Source: an uncultured Collinsella sp. (GTDB taxonomy: Bacteria > Actinomycetota > Coriobacteriia > Coriobacteriales > Coriobacteriaceae). Taken from it: DNA of 41,160 bases. Location: positions 1-41,160 of the forward strand of contig CAJLRE010000011.1 of NCBI GenBank assembly GCA_905208975.1, given 5' to 3'. Position numbers and translations under genes: made by a program. Of this stretch, positions 15,338-23,545 are shown piece by piece; position 1 is the first letter of the stretch; every line of letters starts with the position of its first letter. A model generated the notes under the pieces. It was not told the origin of the DNA and did no database searches. It worked only from the letters and a program-made list of their open reading frames with translations.

Positions 15338-18300
15338 TTATTCGGAGCGTAGGGCCTCCACGGGGTCTTTCTTGGATGCGCTGCGGGCTGGCAGCAGGCC
15401 GGCGACGACCGTCAGCAGCACCGATATCGCAATGAGCATCAACGCATCCTGCACGGGCAGGCTCATCAGGTTGGGGACCTGCTTGGCAGCAAGCGCCCAA
15501 GCATTAACGGGAAAGCTTACGAGCACCACGACGACAATGGCGAAGACGCCGGCAATGAGGCCTTCGATGAAAGTCTCGGCATTGAATACGTTGGCCACGT
15601 TACGCTTCGACGCGCCGATCGCGCGCAGGATGCCAATCTCCTTTTTGCGCTCCAGCACGCTGATGTAGGTGATGATGCCGATCATGATGGAGCTCACCAC
15701 CAAACTGATACTCACGAATGCGATGAGCACCAAGCTGATGGTGTTCACGATGTCGGTCACCGAGCCCATGATGATGCCCATGTAGTCGGTATACGAGATT
15801 GCCTGCTCATCGTGACCAGCGGCTTTGACCTGCTTGTTGTACGCGTCGATGTGATCGAGCACGCGCTCCTTGGCCTCAAAGTCGCGCGGGAAAATCTTAA
15901 CCGAGATGGGGTCCGCCTCGTCCGCATAGCCCAACGTGGTCAGATTGTTATCGTAGGTGAGCTTCGACGCCTTGGCATAGCTCATCATGAGCGAACTCAG
16001 GTCCTCAGCGTCCATGTTGAAATGGATGGCACGCGCAAAGGCGCTCGCATCCACACGCATAGCGCTCGCTAGGTTGGCAAAACTCGATGACATCTGCGTC
16101 GCCATCTGGCCCATGAGCCCCGCCGCGCCTGCTTTAAGCTGGGACGACACCGTTGTCGCAATCTGCTCGCTAATCGACTTCATCACCTGATCCATAGCCT
16201 GCTGCAGATACGGAGCCAGTTGCTTTTGCACATAGTCGGTCATCGCCTGCTGCAGGCGCTCGGCCAGGGCATCGCCACCGAGTGCCTTGAGCTGAGCCAG
16301 GATTTGCCGGGCTGCCGTATCACTCTCAAGATACGTCGAGAACGCGGCGGCAAGCTTTGACGCGTCCTTAAGATCTTCGGGTGTCAGCGCCCTAAACAGA
16401 TCAGACTGCAAAAAGCCCTCAAACAGTTGGTTGGCGAGCGTTCCCACCTGCTGCATTTGCTCGGGCGTGAGTTCCAGACCGTCAAAGATGCCCGAGAAAT
16501 CGGGGGCTGGCGCCTTAGACATGATGTCGCTGAAGTCGATGTCCTTGCCTACGCCCGAAAGGTCGATATCCAACCCGGACAAGTCAAGACCCGACAGGTC
16601 CATACCGCCGGCCGCACCCGAAAGCGCAGACGTATCGAACGAGAACGCGCTCTTTAGCGCCGCCTCGTCCACGCTGAACATGCTGCTCAAATCCACGCCT
16701 TGCTTGGCCTCGCCCTGCAGCTCGTCGAAGGTTTTGCCCGTAAAGACATCCGTCTCGGGGTGGGCAAGCTGCTCCTGCACGATCTGCGAATCGGCAGCAC
16801 GCTCCATAAGCTGGCGAGTCAGCGCATGCGTATAGGCAATGCCCGGAGACAATGCGCTCGCGTTTGCCGTCTCGTTGGGTCGCACTACGCCCACAATGCG
16901 CACGTCAATGCCGTCGGCAACCTTGGCGGCCATAAAGTCGGCGTCGCCAGACATGTCAGTCCACATGCCGGTCTCTTCGTTTTTGCGATAGGCATCAGCC
17001 GGCGATAACACCTTAAACGTCGTGGACAGCGCATCGTCGAAGGTAAAGTCGCTGCCGGTCTTGGGTGTCTTGACCTTGCCGTCGGCCGTCATGGCACTGT
17101 TAACCAGGTCGTTGAGTTCATCGATATCCAGCGCGCCGATGCTGTAGAGCGTGTAGTCGCCCACCGTTCCGCGGCTCGAAAGCACCATCACGGCCTCGTT
17201 GGCTGACGTAGGCCAATGGCCGGCAACAACATCGTACTGGCTGTCGAGCAGGCTCTGGTCGTCAATCATCTCGATGAAGACCGACGTTCCCATGGATTCC
17301 ATGCTCACCGTTGCCGCCGAGCTCGCACCTCCGCTCATGGCCTCAGTCATAGCGTTGGGCACCAGCCGGACAGGCTTCTCATCGCCCTTGCCGGCACGAT
17401 AGACAACCGGCGATACACCGTAGCCGTACTGAATGGCGTTGACCTCTTTATCGATGCCGTCGCCACCGGCATCGAGCCATGCCTTAAAGCTCGTCATGTC
17501 GTTGGACTTAACGCTTGCGAACATATCCTTTACGGCCGTGACCACAGGGATCTTATCGGTCCCCTGAGCCTTGCCGTCGGTGCCGTCGTCAGACGAACCC
17601 TCGTTCTTGGACGTATCGTCATCCGTGGCCCCATGCCCGCCCATCATGGACGACAGGTCATAATCTTGTTTGGAAATCGTGAGCGGGTAGCTCGAGAGCG
17701 TGTCCTCCTCGACCTTTTTGATGTAGCCGTTTACGCCGTTGGAGAGCGCCAGGATCGCCGCAATGCCGATAATGCCAATCGAACCTGCAAAGGCCGTCAT
17801 GGCCGTGCGGCCCTTCTTGGTCATGAGGTTTCGGGCAGAAAGCCCCAGCGCCGTCATAAAGCTCATCGAGGTTTTGCGCGTGGGTTTTGCCTCGCGATGT
17901 GCGACCGTGGCCACATCAAAGGGGTCGGAATCGTCGGTGACCTTGCCGTCCGCCAGGCTGACGATGCGCGTGGCGTACTGGTACGCCAGCTCGGGATTGT
18001 GCGTGACCATGATGACCAGACGATCGCGCGCAACGTCCTTGAGCAAATCCATAACCTGCACGGATGTCGTTGAGTCCAAGGCGCCGGTCGGCTCGTCAGC
18101 CAGCACGATTTCGGGGTCGTTGATCAAGGCGCGGGCAATGGCCACGCGCTGCATCTGCCCGCCCGAAAGCTGGTTCGGGCGTTTGTCAACGTGCTCGCCC
18201 AGACCAACCGCCTCGAGCGCCTTACGCGCACGCTGGCGGCGCTCGGCATGTCCCACGCCCGTGAGTGTAAGCGCCAATTCCACGTTTTCCAAAATGCTCT

Positions 18301-18592
18301 GATGCGGAATGAGGTTGTAGCTCTGAAACACAAAGCCAATGCGATTGTTTCTGTAGGCATCCCAATCGCGGTCGCTGAAGTCCTTGGTCGAGATGCCATC
18401 GATCAGCAGGTCGCCGGAATCGAAATGGTCGAGTCCACCAATGACGTTGAGCATCGTAGTTTTACCCGAGCCCGAAGGACCCAGGATGGCTACAAACTCG
18501 TTATCGCGAAAAGACAGGCTTACGCTGTCGAGCGCTACCTGCGTAAACGACTGCGTAACGTACCTTTTGCAAATAACTCTGAGATCCAGCAT
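15338..18592 (-). CDS. MacB-like ABC transporter, fused ATPase and FtsX-type permease
   Basis: The 1084-residue protein joins an ABC ATPase (1-225) to a permease. Motifs: Walker A GPSGSGKT (38-45), LSGGQ (142-146), Walker B IVLADE followed by PTGALD. A first membrane helix is at about 264-285. An extracytoplasmic region of about 650 residues follows, then the C-terminal FtsX core with three helices around LERKKEIGILRAIGASKRNV and an ending LLPARSASKKDPVEALRSE. Family members extrude peptides, toxins or lipoproteins, or drive envelope mechanics. The extracytoplasmic part is unusually long and has DLSGLD-type repeats. The ATG at 18592 follows AGGAGAGG; the frame opens at 18619. No partner membrane-fusion protein is adjacent. 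Confidence 0.9.
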   Translation of the reverse strand: MLDLRVICKRYVTQSFTQVALDSVSLSFRDNEFVAILGPSGSGKTTMLNVIGGLDHFDSGDLLIDGISTKDFSDRDWDAYRNNRIGFVFQSYNLIPHQSILENVELALTLTGVGHAERRQRARKALEAVGLGEHVDKRPNQLSGGQMQRVAIARALINDPEIVLADEPTGALDSTTSVQVMDLLKDVARDRLVIMVTHNPELAYQYATRIVSLADGKVTDDSDPFDVATVAHREAKPTRKTSMSFMTALGLSARNLMTKKGRTAMTAFAGSIGIIGIAAILALSNGVNGYIKKVEEDTLSSYPLTISKQDYDLSSMMGGHGATDDDTSKNEGSSDDGTDGKAQGTDKIPVVTAVKDMFASVKSNDMTSFKAWLDAGGDGIDKEVNAIQYGYGVSPVVYRAGKGDEKPVRLVPNAMTEAMSGGASSAATVSMESMGTSVFIEMIDDQSLLDSQYDVVAGHWPTSANEAVMVLSSRGTVGDYTLYSIGALDIDELNDLVNSAMTADGKVKTPKTGSDFTFDDALSTTFKVLSPADAYRKNEETGMWTDMSGDADFMAAKVADGIDVRIVGVVRPNETANASALSPGIAYTHALTRQLMERAADSQIVQEQLAHPETDVFTGKTFDELQGEAKQGVDLSSMFSVDEAALKSAFSFDTSALSGAAGGMDLSGLDLSGLDIDLSGVGKDIDFSDIMSKAPAPDFSGIFDGLELTPEQMQQVGTLANQLFEGFLQSDLFRALTPEDLKDASKLAAAFSTYLESDTAARQILAQLKALGGDALAERLQQAMTDYVQKQLAPYLQQAMDQVMKSISEQIATTVSSQLKAGAAGLMGQMATQMSSSFANLASAMRVDASAFARAIHFNMDAEDLSSLMMSYAKASKLTYDNNLTTLGYADEADPISVKIFPRDFEAKERVLDHIDAYNKQVKAAGHDEQAISYTDYMGIIMGSVTDIVNTISLVLIAFVSISLVVSSIMIGIITYISVLERKKEIGILRAIGASKRNVANVFNAETFIEGLIAGVFAIVVVVLVSFPVNAWALAAKQVPNLMSLPVQDALMLIAISVLLTVVAGLLPARSASKKDPVEALRSE

Positions 18593-18773
18593 GGACGGCA
18601 ACCTCTCCTGCGCAGGCACCCTGCCCGCTCTTCCCCACCGTTCGTATTCGACGCGTTTGTCCTACTCTATCCTCATTTTTGGCCGATACCAGTGAGGAAT
18701 GTAACGAACCGCGCCAAAAAACGAACGGGACAGCACGCCGCATGGCGCACCATCCCGCATACAACATCCCCGA

Positions 18774-18802
18774 TGCGACAAAGAGGCTGTCACTTTGTCA
18801 CA
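18774..18802. repeat. Palindromic repeat, TGTGACAAAG family, copy C
   Basis: TGCGACAAAG and CTTTGTCACA arms (one mismatch) flank a 9-base centre. It lies 12 bp after the stop of the CoA-disulfide-reductase-like gene, upstream of the ABC exporter. Confidence 0.75.
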
Positions 18803-18814
18803 TTCCAATGCGCG

Positions 18815-20506
18815 CTACTTTTCGAGCCCGCACGGCATAACGTTAGCGCTGCCGCGGCGAGCCTCAGTCACGGCTGCAAAGAAGCGATAGCCGCCCGAGA
18901 AGTTAAAGCACTCAAAGCCATGCTGCGCCAAAATGCGGCAAGCAATGTAGCTGCGAATGCCGCTCTGGCAAATCACGTAAACCGGCTTGGCCCGGTCGAG
19001 CTCGCCCAGGCGATTGCGCAGATCATCAACGGGAATGTTTACGAAACCATCGATATGCCCGCGCTCATACTCCCCTTCCGTACGAACATCGAGCAGCTGC
19101 ACGCTGCCATCGCGTGGCAAGTTGGGCTCATCCTCCCAATGCCACTGCGCCAGTATGCCGCGATTGAGGTTCTCGATCATAAAGCCCGCCATATTGACGG
19201 GATCCTTCGCCGATGAATACGGCGGCGCGTATGCTAGGTCCAAATCCTTAAGCCTATCGCCGCGCATGCCCGCCTGGATGGCAGTCGCCAGAACGTCGAT
19301 ACGCTTGTCCACACCATCGATGCCCACGATTTGCGCACCCAGCAGGCGCAATCCCTGCTTCTCGAAGACAACCTTCATGGTCATGGGCGTTGCACCCGGA
19401 TAATAACCCGCATGCGAACCGGGCGACAGGACCACGCTGTCGCAGTCAATTCCCGCCGCGTGTGCCGCCTTTTCGGATAGTCCCGTGCTTGCCGCCGTCA
19501 AGTCGAATACCTTGATAACCGATGAGCCCAACGATCCGAGGTAGCAGCTGTCCATGCCGGCTATGACATCGGCGACGACACGCCCCTGCTTGTTGGCGGG
19601 GCCGGCGAGCGAAATGACCGCGTCCTCGCCGGTCACCTGATGCGTGACCTGCACGGCATCGCCCACGGCATACACGTCGGCAGCAGAGGTCTCCATGCGG
19701 TCGTTGACCACAATAGCCCCCTTGATGCCCAGTTCGAGCCCCGCCTCTTGCGCCAGATGGCTCTCAGGTGCCACGCCAATGGCAAGCAGTACCATATCGG
19801 CTCCGATAGGGCCATCGCCCGCAACATGGGTGACAACGCGGCCATCAACTTCCTCAAAACCTGTCACATCGGCCTTGAGGCGCAGATCGATACCGTGCTC
19901 ACGCACCTCGGTATGCAAAAGGGTCGCCATGTCGTAATCCAGGTTGTTCATAAGCTGGACGGGACGCTGCAGAAGGGTCACCTGGAGCCCCAGCTCGCAC
20001 AGATTCTCCGCCGTCTCGACGCCAATGAAGCCGCCGCCGATCACGACGGCACTGCTCGGTCGCCGCTCTCGAACATAGCTGTGAATACGCAGCGTGTCCT
20101 CAACGGTGCGTAGGCTAAAGATTTTATCCGAGTCGATGCCCGGCAACGCAGGGCGAATCGGCTTTGCACCCGGCGACAGGATGAGCTTGTCATACGTCTC
20201 GACAAATTCCTCGCCCGTCAGCATATTGCGAACCTCGACCGTATGCGAATCGGGATGGATGGCAAACACCTCGTGACTCGTCTTGACCGCAATGCGAAAG
20301 CGATCCCAAAAGCCCTTGGGAGACTGCAGCGTCAATGCGCTCTCTTCTTCTATCACGCCGCCAATGTAGTACGGAAGCCCACAATTGGCATACGATACAA
20401 AACCCGTGCGCTCAAAGATGACAATTTGGGCCTGCTCGTCGAGTCTGCGCAAACGTGCCGCCGCCGATGCGCCGCCCGCGACGCCTCCAACGATAACCAC
20501 CTTCAT
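18815..20506 (-). CDS. FAD-dependent CoA-disulfide reductase-like protein with C-terminal rhodanese domain
   Basis: The 563-residue protein has an FAD-binding Rossmann motif (VIVGGVAGGASAAARLRR, 4-21) and redox-active Cys42 in SYANCGLPYYIGG. An NAD(P)H site follows (VVIGGGFIGVETAENL, about 155-170), then a dimerisation domain. A rhodanese domain (about 465-563) has active-site Cys513 in VICQSGIRS. This is the CoADR-RHD architecture: such enzymes reduce CoA disulfide, persulfides or polysulfides with NAD(P)H. A role in sulfur or thiol redox balance is inferred. Upstream on the same strand is a truncated rhodanese whose stop lies 2 bp before this ATG. A NADH-oxidase-like activity cannot be excluded. 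Confidence 0.92.
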   Translation of the reverse strand: MKVVIVGGVAGGASAAARLRRLDEQAQIVIFERTGFVSYANCGLPYYIGGVIEEESALTLQSPKGFWDRFRIAVKTSHEVFAIHPDSHTVEVRNMLTGEEFVETYDKLILSPGAKPIRPALPGIDSDKIFSLRTVEDTLRIHSYVRERRPSSAVVIGGGFIGVETAENLCELGLQVTLLQRPVQLMNNLDYDMATLLHTEVREHGIDLRLKADVTGFEEVDGRVVTHVAGDGPIGADMVLLAIGVAPESHLAQEAGLELGIKGAIVVNDRMETSAADVYAVGDAVQVTHQVTGEDAVISLAGPANKQGRVVADVIAGMDSCYLGSLGSSVIKVFDLTAASTGLSEKAAHAAGIDCDSVVLSPGSHAGYYPGATPMTMKVVFEKQGLRLLGAQIVGIDGVDKRIDVLATAIQAGMRGDRLKDLDLAYAPPYSSAKDPVNMAGFMIENLNRGILAQWHWEDEPNLPRDGSVQLLDVRTEGEYERGHIDGFVNIPVDDLRNRLGELDRAKPVYVICQSGIRSYIACRILAQHGFECFNFSGGYRFFAAVTEARRGSANVMPCGLEK

Positions 20507-20508
20507 AG

Positions 20509-20661
20509 CTAACGCACCACCTTTCCCGTGTAGCCGCTTATGCCGCCGATATTCTTGACACTGCCATACCCAGAACGCTTAAGAAAACTCACAGCTTGGT
20601 TGCTTCGCGCACCGCTCAGGCAATGCACGAAAAGCTGCGTGCCCTTTCGACGTATACCCAT
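20509..20661 (-). pseudogene. Truncated rhodanese-domain remnant (50 codons)
   Basis: This frame starts at ATG 20661 and stops at 20509, just before the CoADR-like gene. Its product includes LFVHCLSGARSNQAVSFLKR and ends with VKNIGGISGYTGKVV. That is the active-site loop (CLSGAR, Cys18) and last helix-loop of a rhodanese, but the first half of the fold (about 50 residues) is missing. A terminator stands just upstream (20680-20707), so the missing part cannot be in the preceding gene. It is most likely a decayed sulfurtransferase gene, though it could be expressed with the next gene as a mini-protein. Confidence 0.65.
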
Positions 20662-20679
20662 GATGCTACCCCGAAGCAG

Positions 20680-20707
20680 AAAAAAGAGTCGCTGTTTCCA
20701 GCGACTC
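20680..20707 (-). terminator. Intrinsic terminator after the TlpA-like gene
   Basis: On the minus strand GAGTCGCTG, a GAAA loop and CAGCGACTC form a 9 bp stem followed by six Ts (20685 down to 20680). It lies 25 bp after the stop at 20733 and ends the TlpA/NapH-like/CXXC operon. Confidence 0.93.
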
Positions 20708-20732
20708 CCCTTCAGTTGTCTGTCCCACGGAC

Positions 20733-21695
20733 TTACTGTTCGCTCTTCGCGAGTGCCTGATCGATCAGTTTGTTGAGCGCCTCGCGCTGCTCAGCGGAGT
20801 TGATGCCGCCCATGATCGGCTCTCCCACAATGTTACCGTTCTGGTCGATCACGTAGGTGGTCGGGAACGAGTACAGGTTGGAGGTGAACTTTCCGGCCTC
20901 GCTGTCCGACTTAAACCAGATGTTCTTATACGTCACGCCCTTCTTGGAAAGCACGTCCTTGGCATCGGCCACCGCGTCTTTGTTGCCATCGAGCGTAAAG
21001 GAATTAACGCCCACGACCTGGCCGCCCTTCTCGGCAAGCTCCTTGTTGAGCTTCTCCAGATCGCCCAGCTCTCCCACGCACGGCTTGCAGGTGGTAAACC
21101 AGAAGTTCATGACGGTGACCTTGTTCTTGGAGAACAGCTCGTCGCTGTTTACATCGTTGCCGTCCAAGTCCTTGCCCTTAAAGCTGGGGAACTTCGTCTC
21201 CCCGCTCTCGCCGTTGGTCACGCCCGCGGTCGAGGCATCAACACTCTCCCCCTCGCCGGGCGTGCTGCCACATCCGGGGAACTCCTTCTCCAGCGCCATG
21301 AGCTTGTCCTCGATCTCCTTGACCTGCTGCGCGCCGGCCTTAAGCGTCTTAAGCTCGTCAGCCGCAAACTGATCCTTGGCGCCCTCGATGGTATCGAGCA
21401 AGAAGTCACCGTAGTTCTTGCCGTCCTCAATCATGGGGGTGTCTTTGTTGGCCGCAAGGAACACCTTTTCCCATAGGGCGTTATCGCTCGCAAAGATCTC
21501 ATTTTCCTTTTGCAGCAGCTGCTGATACAGCTTGGCCGCCTCCTCGGCACTTGACGGCTTTTGCGCTATGAGCTCGGCAATCTGCGCATCGCCGCTCGTA
21601 GCATCCTTCGCGTCGCCCTTGGGGGCAGAGCACGCCGCGAGAGTCAACGCCAGCACGGGCAGCATCAACAGAGCCGCAATTTTTGACAGTTTCAT
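20733..21695 (-). CDS. TlpA-like thioredoxin-fold lipoprotein
   Basis: The 320-residue protein has a lipoprotein signal (lipobox LAAC, Cys22). A helical, charged linker region (about 40-140) follows, with a Ser/Gly-rich stretch near 145-165. The C-terminal redoxin domain (about 170-320) has active site TTCKPC (Cys203 and Cys206) and cis-proline FPTTYVID. Such proteins reduce or oxidise protein thiols outside the membrane. It follows the NapH-like Fe-S protein by 35 bp and shares its operon, which suggests electrons pass from that membrane protein to this thioredoxin (inference). The ATG at 21695 follows GGAGGAACC. Confidence 0.92.
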   Translation of the reverse strand: MKLSKIAALLMLPVLALTLAACSAPKGDAKDATSGDAQIAELIAQKPSSAEEAAKLYQQLLQKENEIFASDNALWEKVFLAANKDTPMIEDGKNYGDFLLDTIEGAKDQFAADELKTLKAGAQQVKEIEDKLMALEKEFPGCGSTPGEGESVDASTAGVTNGESGETKFPSFKGKDLDGNDVNSDELFSKNKVTVMNFWFTTCKPCVGELGDLEKLNKELAEKGGQVVGVNSFTLDGNKDAVADAKDVLSKKGVTYKNIWFKSDSEAGKFTSNLYSFPTTYVIDQNGNIVGEPIMGGINSAEQREALNKLIDQALAKSEQ

Positions 21696-21730
21696 GGTTC
21701 CTCCGTTTATATCGAAACTTATATAGGTAC

Positions 21731-22642
21731 CTATTTGTTTTCGCAGGCTTGCGTGGACTGCGCGGGTTTGTCGCCCGTCACACCCAGCCCATAGCGAAAG
21801 CTAATAGCATCGACGGGGCACGCGCCCACGCATTTGCCGCAACGAATGCACTCGGCATGGTTGGGCGTACGCGTAACGTCCACGTCCATTTGACACACCT
21901 TGGCGCACTTGCCGCACGAGACGCATTTGCACTGGTCAACCTGGATCCCCAGCAAAGACACCTTGTTCATGAGCGCATAAAACGCACCGAGGGGGCAAAT
22001 CCATTTGCAGAAGGGGCGGTAGAACAGCACGCTCAGCACCGCAACCGCAATGAGGATCGCGAGCTTCCAGGAAAAGAGCCTTCCCAGCGCGGATCGGATT
22101 CCCGTATTCATGATGGACAGCGGAATCGCGCCCTCGAGCACACCCTGCGGGCAGATGTACTTGCAAAAGAACGGGTCGCCCATACCCACATCGTTAACCA
22201 CCAAGATGGGCAGCAGCACCACGGCAAACAGTAGCACGGCATACTTGATGTACGTGAGCGGCTTGAGCTTTTTCGTGGAGAGCTTTTTGCTGGGAATCTT
22301 ATGCAGAAGCTCTTGCAGCCATCCAAACGGACACAAAAAGCCGCATACAAAACGTCCCAGTAGCACGCCGATTAGAATGAGCGTTCCGGTGACGTAATAC
22401 GAAAAGCTGAACTTAGACGATCCCACCACCGACTGAAACGACCCGATGGGGCACGCACCCGAGGCCGCTGGACACGAGTAGCAGTTAAGCCCCGGCACGC
22501 AGACGGCTTTGCCGGCTCCCTGGTAGATACCGCCCTTGGCAAAGTTAGGCAGGTGCATATTGGTCGCAAGCGTCGCCGCCGCCTGAATCAATCCGCGGAA
22601 TCTCGCCAAAAGATGCGATGCAGTGTTTTTTCTTTTATCCAA
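21731..22642 (-). CDS. NapH/YccM-like polyferredoxin membrane protein
   Basis: The 303-residue integral membrane protein has four to five helices and many Cys motifs. There is an N-terminal CVPGLNCYSC...CPIG cluster. Three CX3CP motifs follow (CGFLCPFGW, CKYICPQG, CKWICPLG), then two C-terminal 4Fe-4S ferredoxin motifs (CVSCGKCAKVC and CIRCGKCVGACP). Family members pass electrons across the membrane. The TTG at 22642 is preferred over ATG 22714: GGAG lies 10 bases before it, and the longer frame would cover the overlapping CXXC gene. This start overlaps the stop of that gene by 8 bp, suggesting coupling. Confidence 0.85.
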   Translation of the reverse strand: MDKRKNTASHLLARFRGLIQAAATLATNMHLPNFAKGGIYQGAGKAVCVPGLNCYSCPAASGACPIGSFQSVVGSSKFSFSYYVTGTLILIGVLLGRFVCGFLCPFGWLQELLHKIPSKKLSTKKLKPLTYIKYAVLLFAVVLLPILVVNDVGMGDPFFCKYICPQGVLEGAIPLSIMNTGIRSALGRLFSWKLAILIAVAVLSVLFYRPFCKWICPLGAFYALMNKVSLLGIQVDQCKCVSCGKCAKVCQMDVDVTRTPNHAECIRCGKCVGACPVDAISFRYGLGVTGDKPAQSTQACENK

Positions 22643-22781
22643 TTCCGATACACTCCAAGCACAGCCTGATTGCCTTGGCCAGCACGGCATCTGCCTCGCC
22701 GCGCATAACGCCAAAGCACACCATGGCTACCCCAACGATCAGCAAAGCCACCTGCGCCACAGGCTTAATCGCTTTGAACAA
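22635..22781 (-). CDS. CD1871A-family small CXXC membrane protein
   Basis: This 48-residue gene starts at TTG 22781 with AAAGGAG eight bases upstream and stops at 22635. The product has one membrane helix (about 9-26) and ends with AIRLCLECIGIG. That C-terminal LCLECIGIG motif is the mark of CD1871A family CXXC proteins, small proteins common in anaerobic Firmicutes. Family members often sit beside NapH-like and TlpA-like genes, exactly as here. The two Cys could relay electrons or disulfides between the Fe-S protein and TlpA (inference). It is the first gene of the operon, 89 bp from the divergent response regulator. Confidence 0.85.
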   Translation of the reverse strand: MFKAIKPVAQVALLIVGVAMVCFGVMRGEADAVLAKAIRLCLECIGIG

Positions 22782-22870
22782 TCTGACCACTCCTTTCGTT
22801 TCGCGACCCATTGGACCATACCGACTATAAAATCCGTGTTAAGCGCGAATGACTATGCAAGGAGAACGTT

Positions 22871-23545
22871 ATGCGCATCTTGGTCGTCGAGGACGAGCGG
22901 GCGTTGTGCGATGCGATCGCACGCAGCCTGCGCAACTTAGCCTATAGCGTCGACTGCTGCTACGACGGGCAGCAGGCCCTCGATCTGCTCGATGTCGAGA
23001 CCTTTGATCTTGTCGTGCTCGACCTCAATCTCCCCCATGTCGACGGCATGACCGTGCTCAGGCAACTCAGGACAACTGATTGTGAGACCAAGGTGCTTGT
23101 GCTCTCGGCACGTGGCGAGGTCTCCGACAAGGTAGCGGGGCTCGATGCGGGCGCCAACGACTACCTCACCAAGCCGTTCCATCTTGACGAGCTGGCGGCA
23201 CGCATACGCAGTCTCACGCTCAGGCGCTTTACGCAAAACGACGTTGTTCTAGCCTGTGGATTGTTGAGCTTTGACACCAAGGCGCGCCTCGCCTCCGTGG
23301 GCGGCGAGACCCTATCCCTCACGCGCAAGGAGACCGGCATCTTGGAATACCTGATGCTTAACCAGGGGCGGCCGGTGAGCCAGGAAGAGCTTATCGAGCA
23401 TGTATGGGACAGCAGCGTCAACAGCTTTAGCAACGCAACCCGCGTTCATATCTCGTCGCTCCGCAAAAAGCTACGCAGCGCTTTGGGATACGACCCGATT
23501 CGCAATCGGATTGGAGAGGGCTACGTTATGGAGGATGGAGAATGA
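22871..23545 (+). CDS. OmpR/PhoB-family response regulator
   Basis: The 224-residue protein has an N-terminal receiver domain: acidic pair Glu7/Asp8, phospho-acceptor Asp51 in VVLDLNLP, Lys101 in YLTKPF. The C-terminal winged helix (about 130-222) contains LTRKETGILEYLMLNQGRPVSQEELIEHVW. It starts behind AAGGAG and overlaps the kinase gene by 4 bp (ATGA). It diverges from the CD1871A/NapH/TlpA operon across 89 bp and probably controls that operon (inference). TATAAA at 22826-22831 in the shared gap could be a -10, but no -35 fits. Confidence 0.95.
   Translation: MRILVVEDERALCDAIARSLRNLAYSVDCCYDGQQALDLLDVETFDLVVLDLNLPHVDGMTVLRQLRTTDCETKVLVLSARGEVSDKVAGLDAGANDYLTKPFHLDELAARIRSLTLRRFTQNDVVLACGLLSFDTKARLASVGGETLSLTRKETGILEYLMLNQGRPVSQEELIEHVWDSSVNSFSNATRVHISSLRKKLRSALGYDPIRNRIGEGYVMEDGE

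Noticed and set aside
22618..22940. Plus-strand small frames over the CXXC gene
   Set aside because: The minus strand carries a recognisable CD1871A-type protein with a ribosome site; the plus frames have none.
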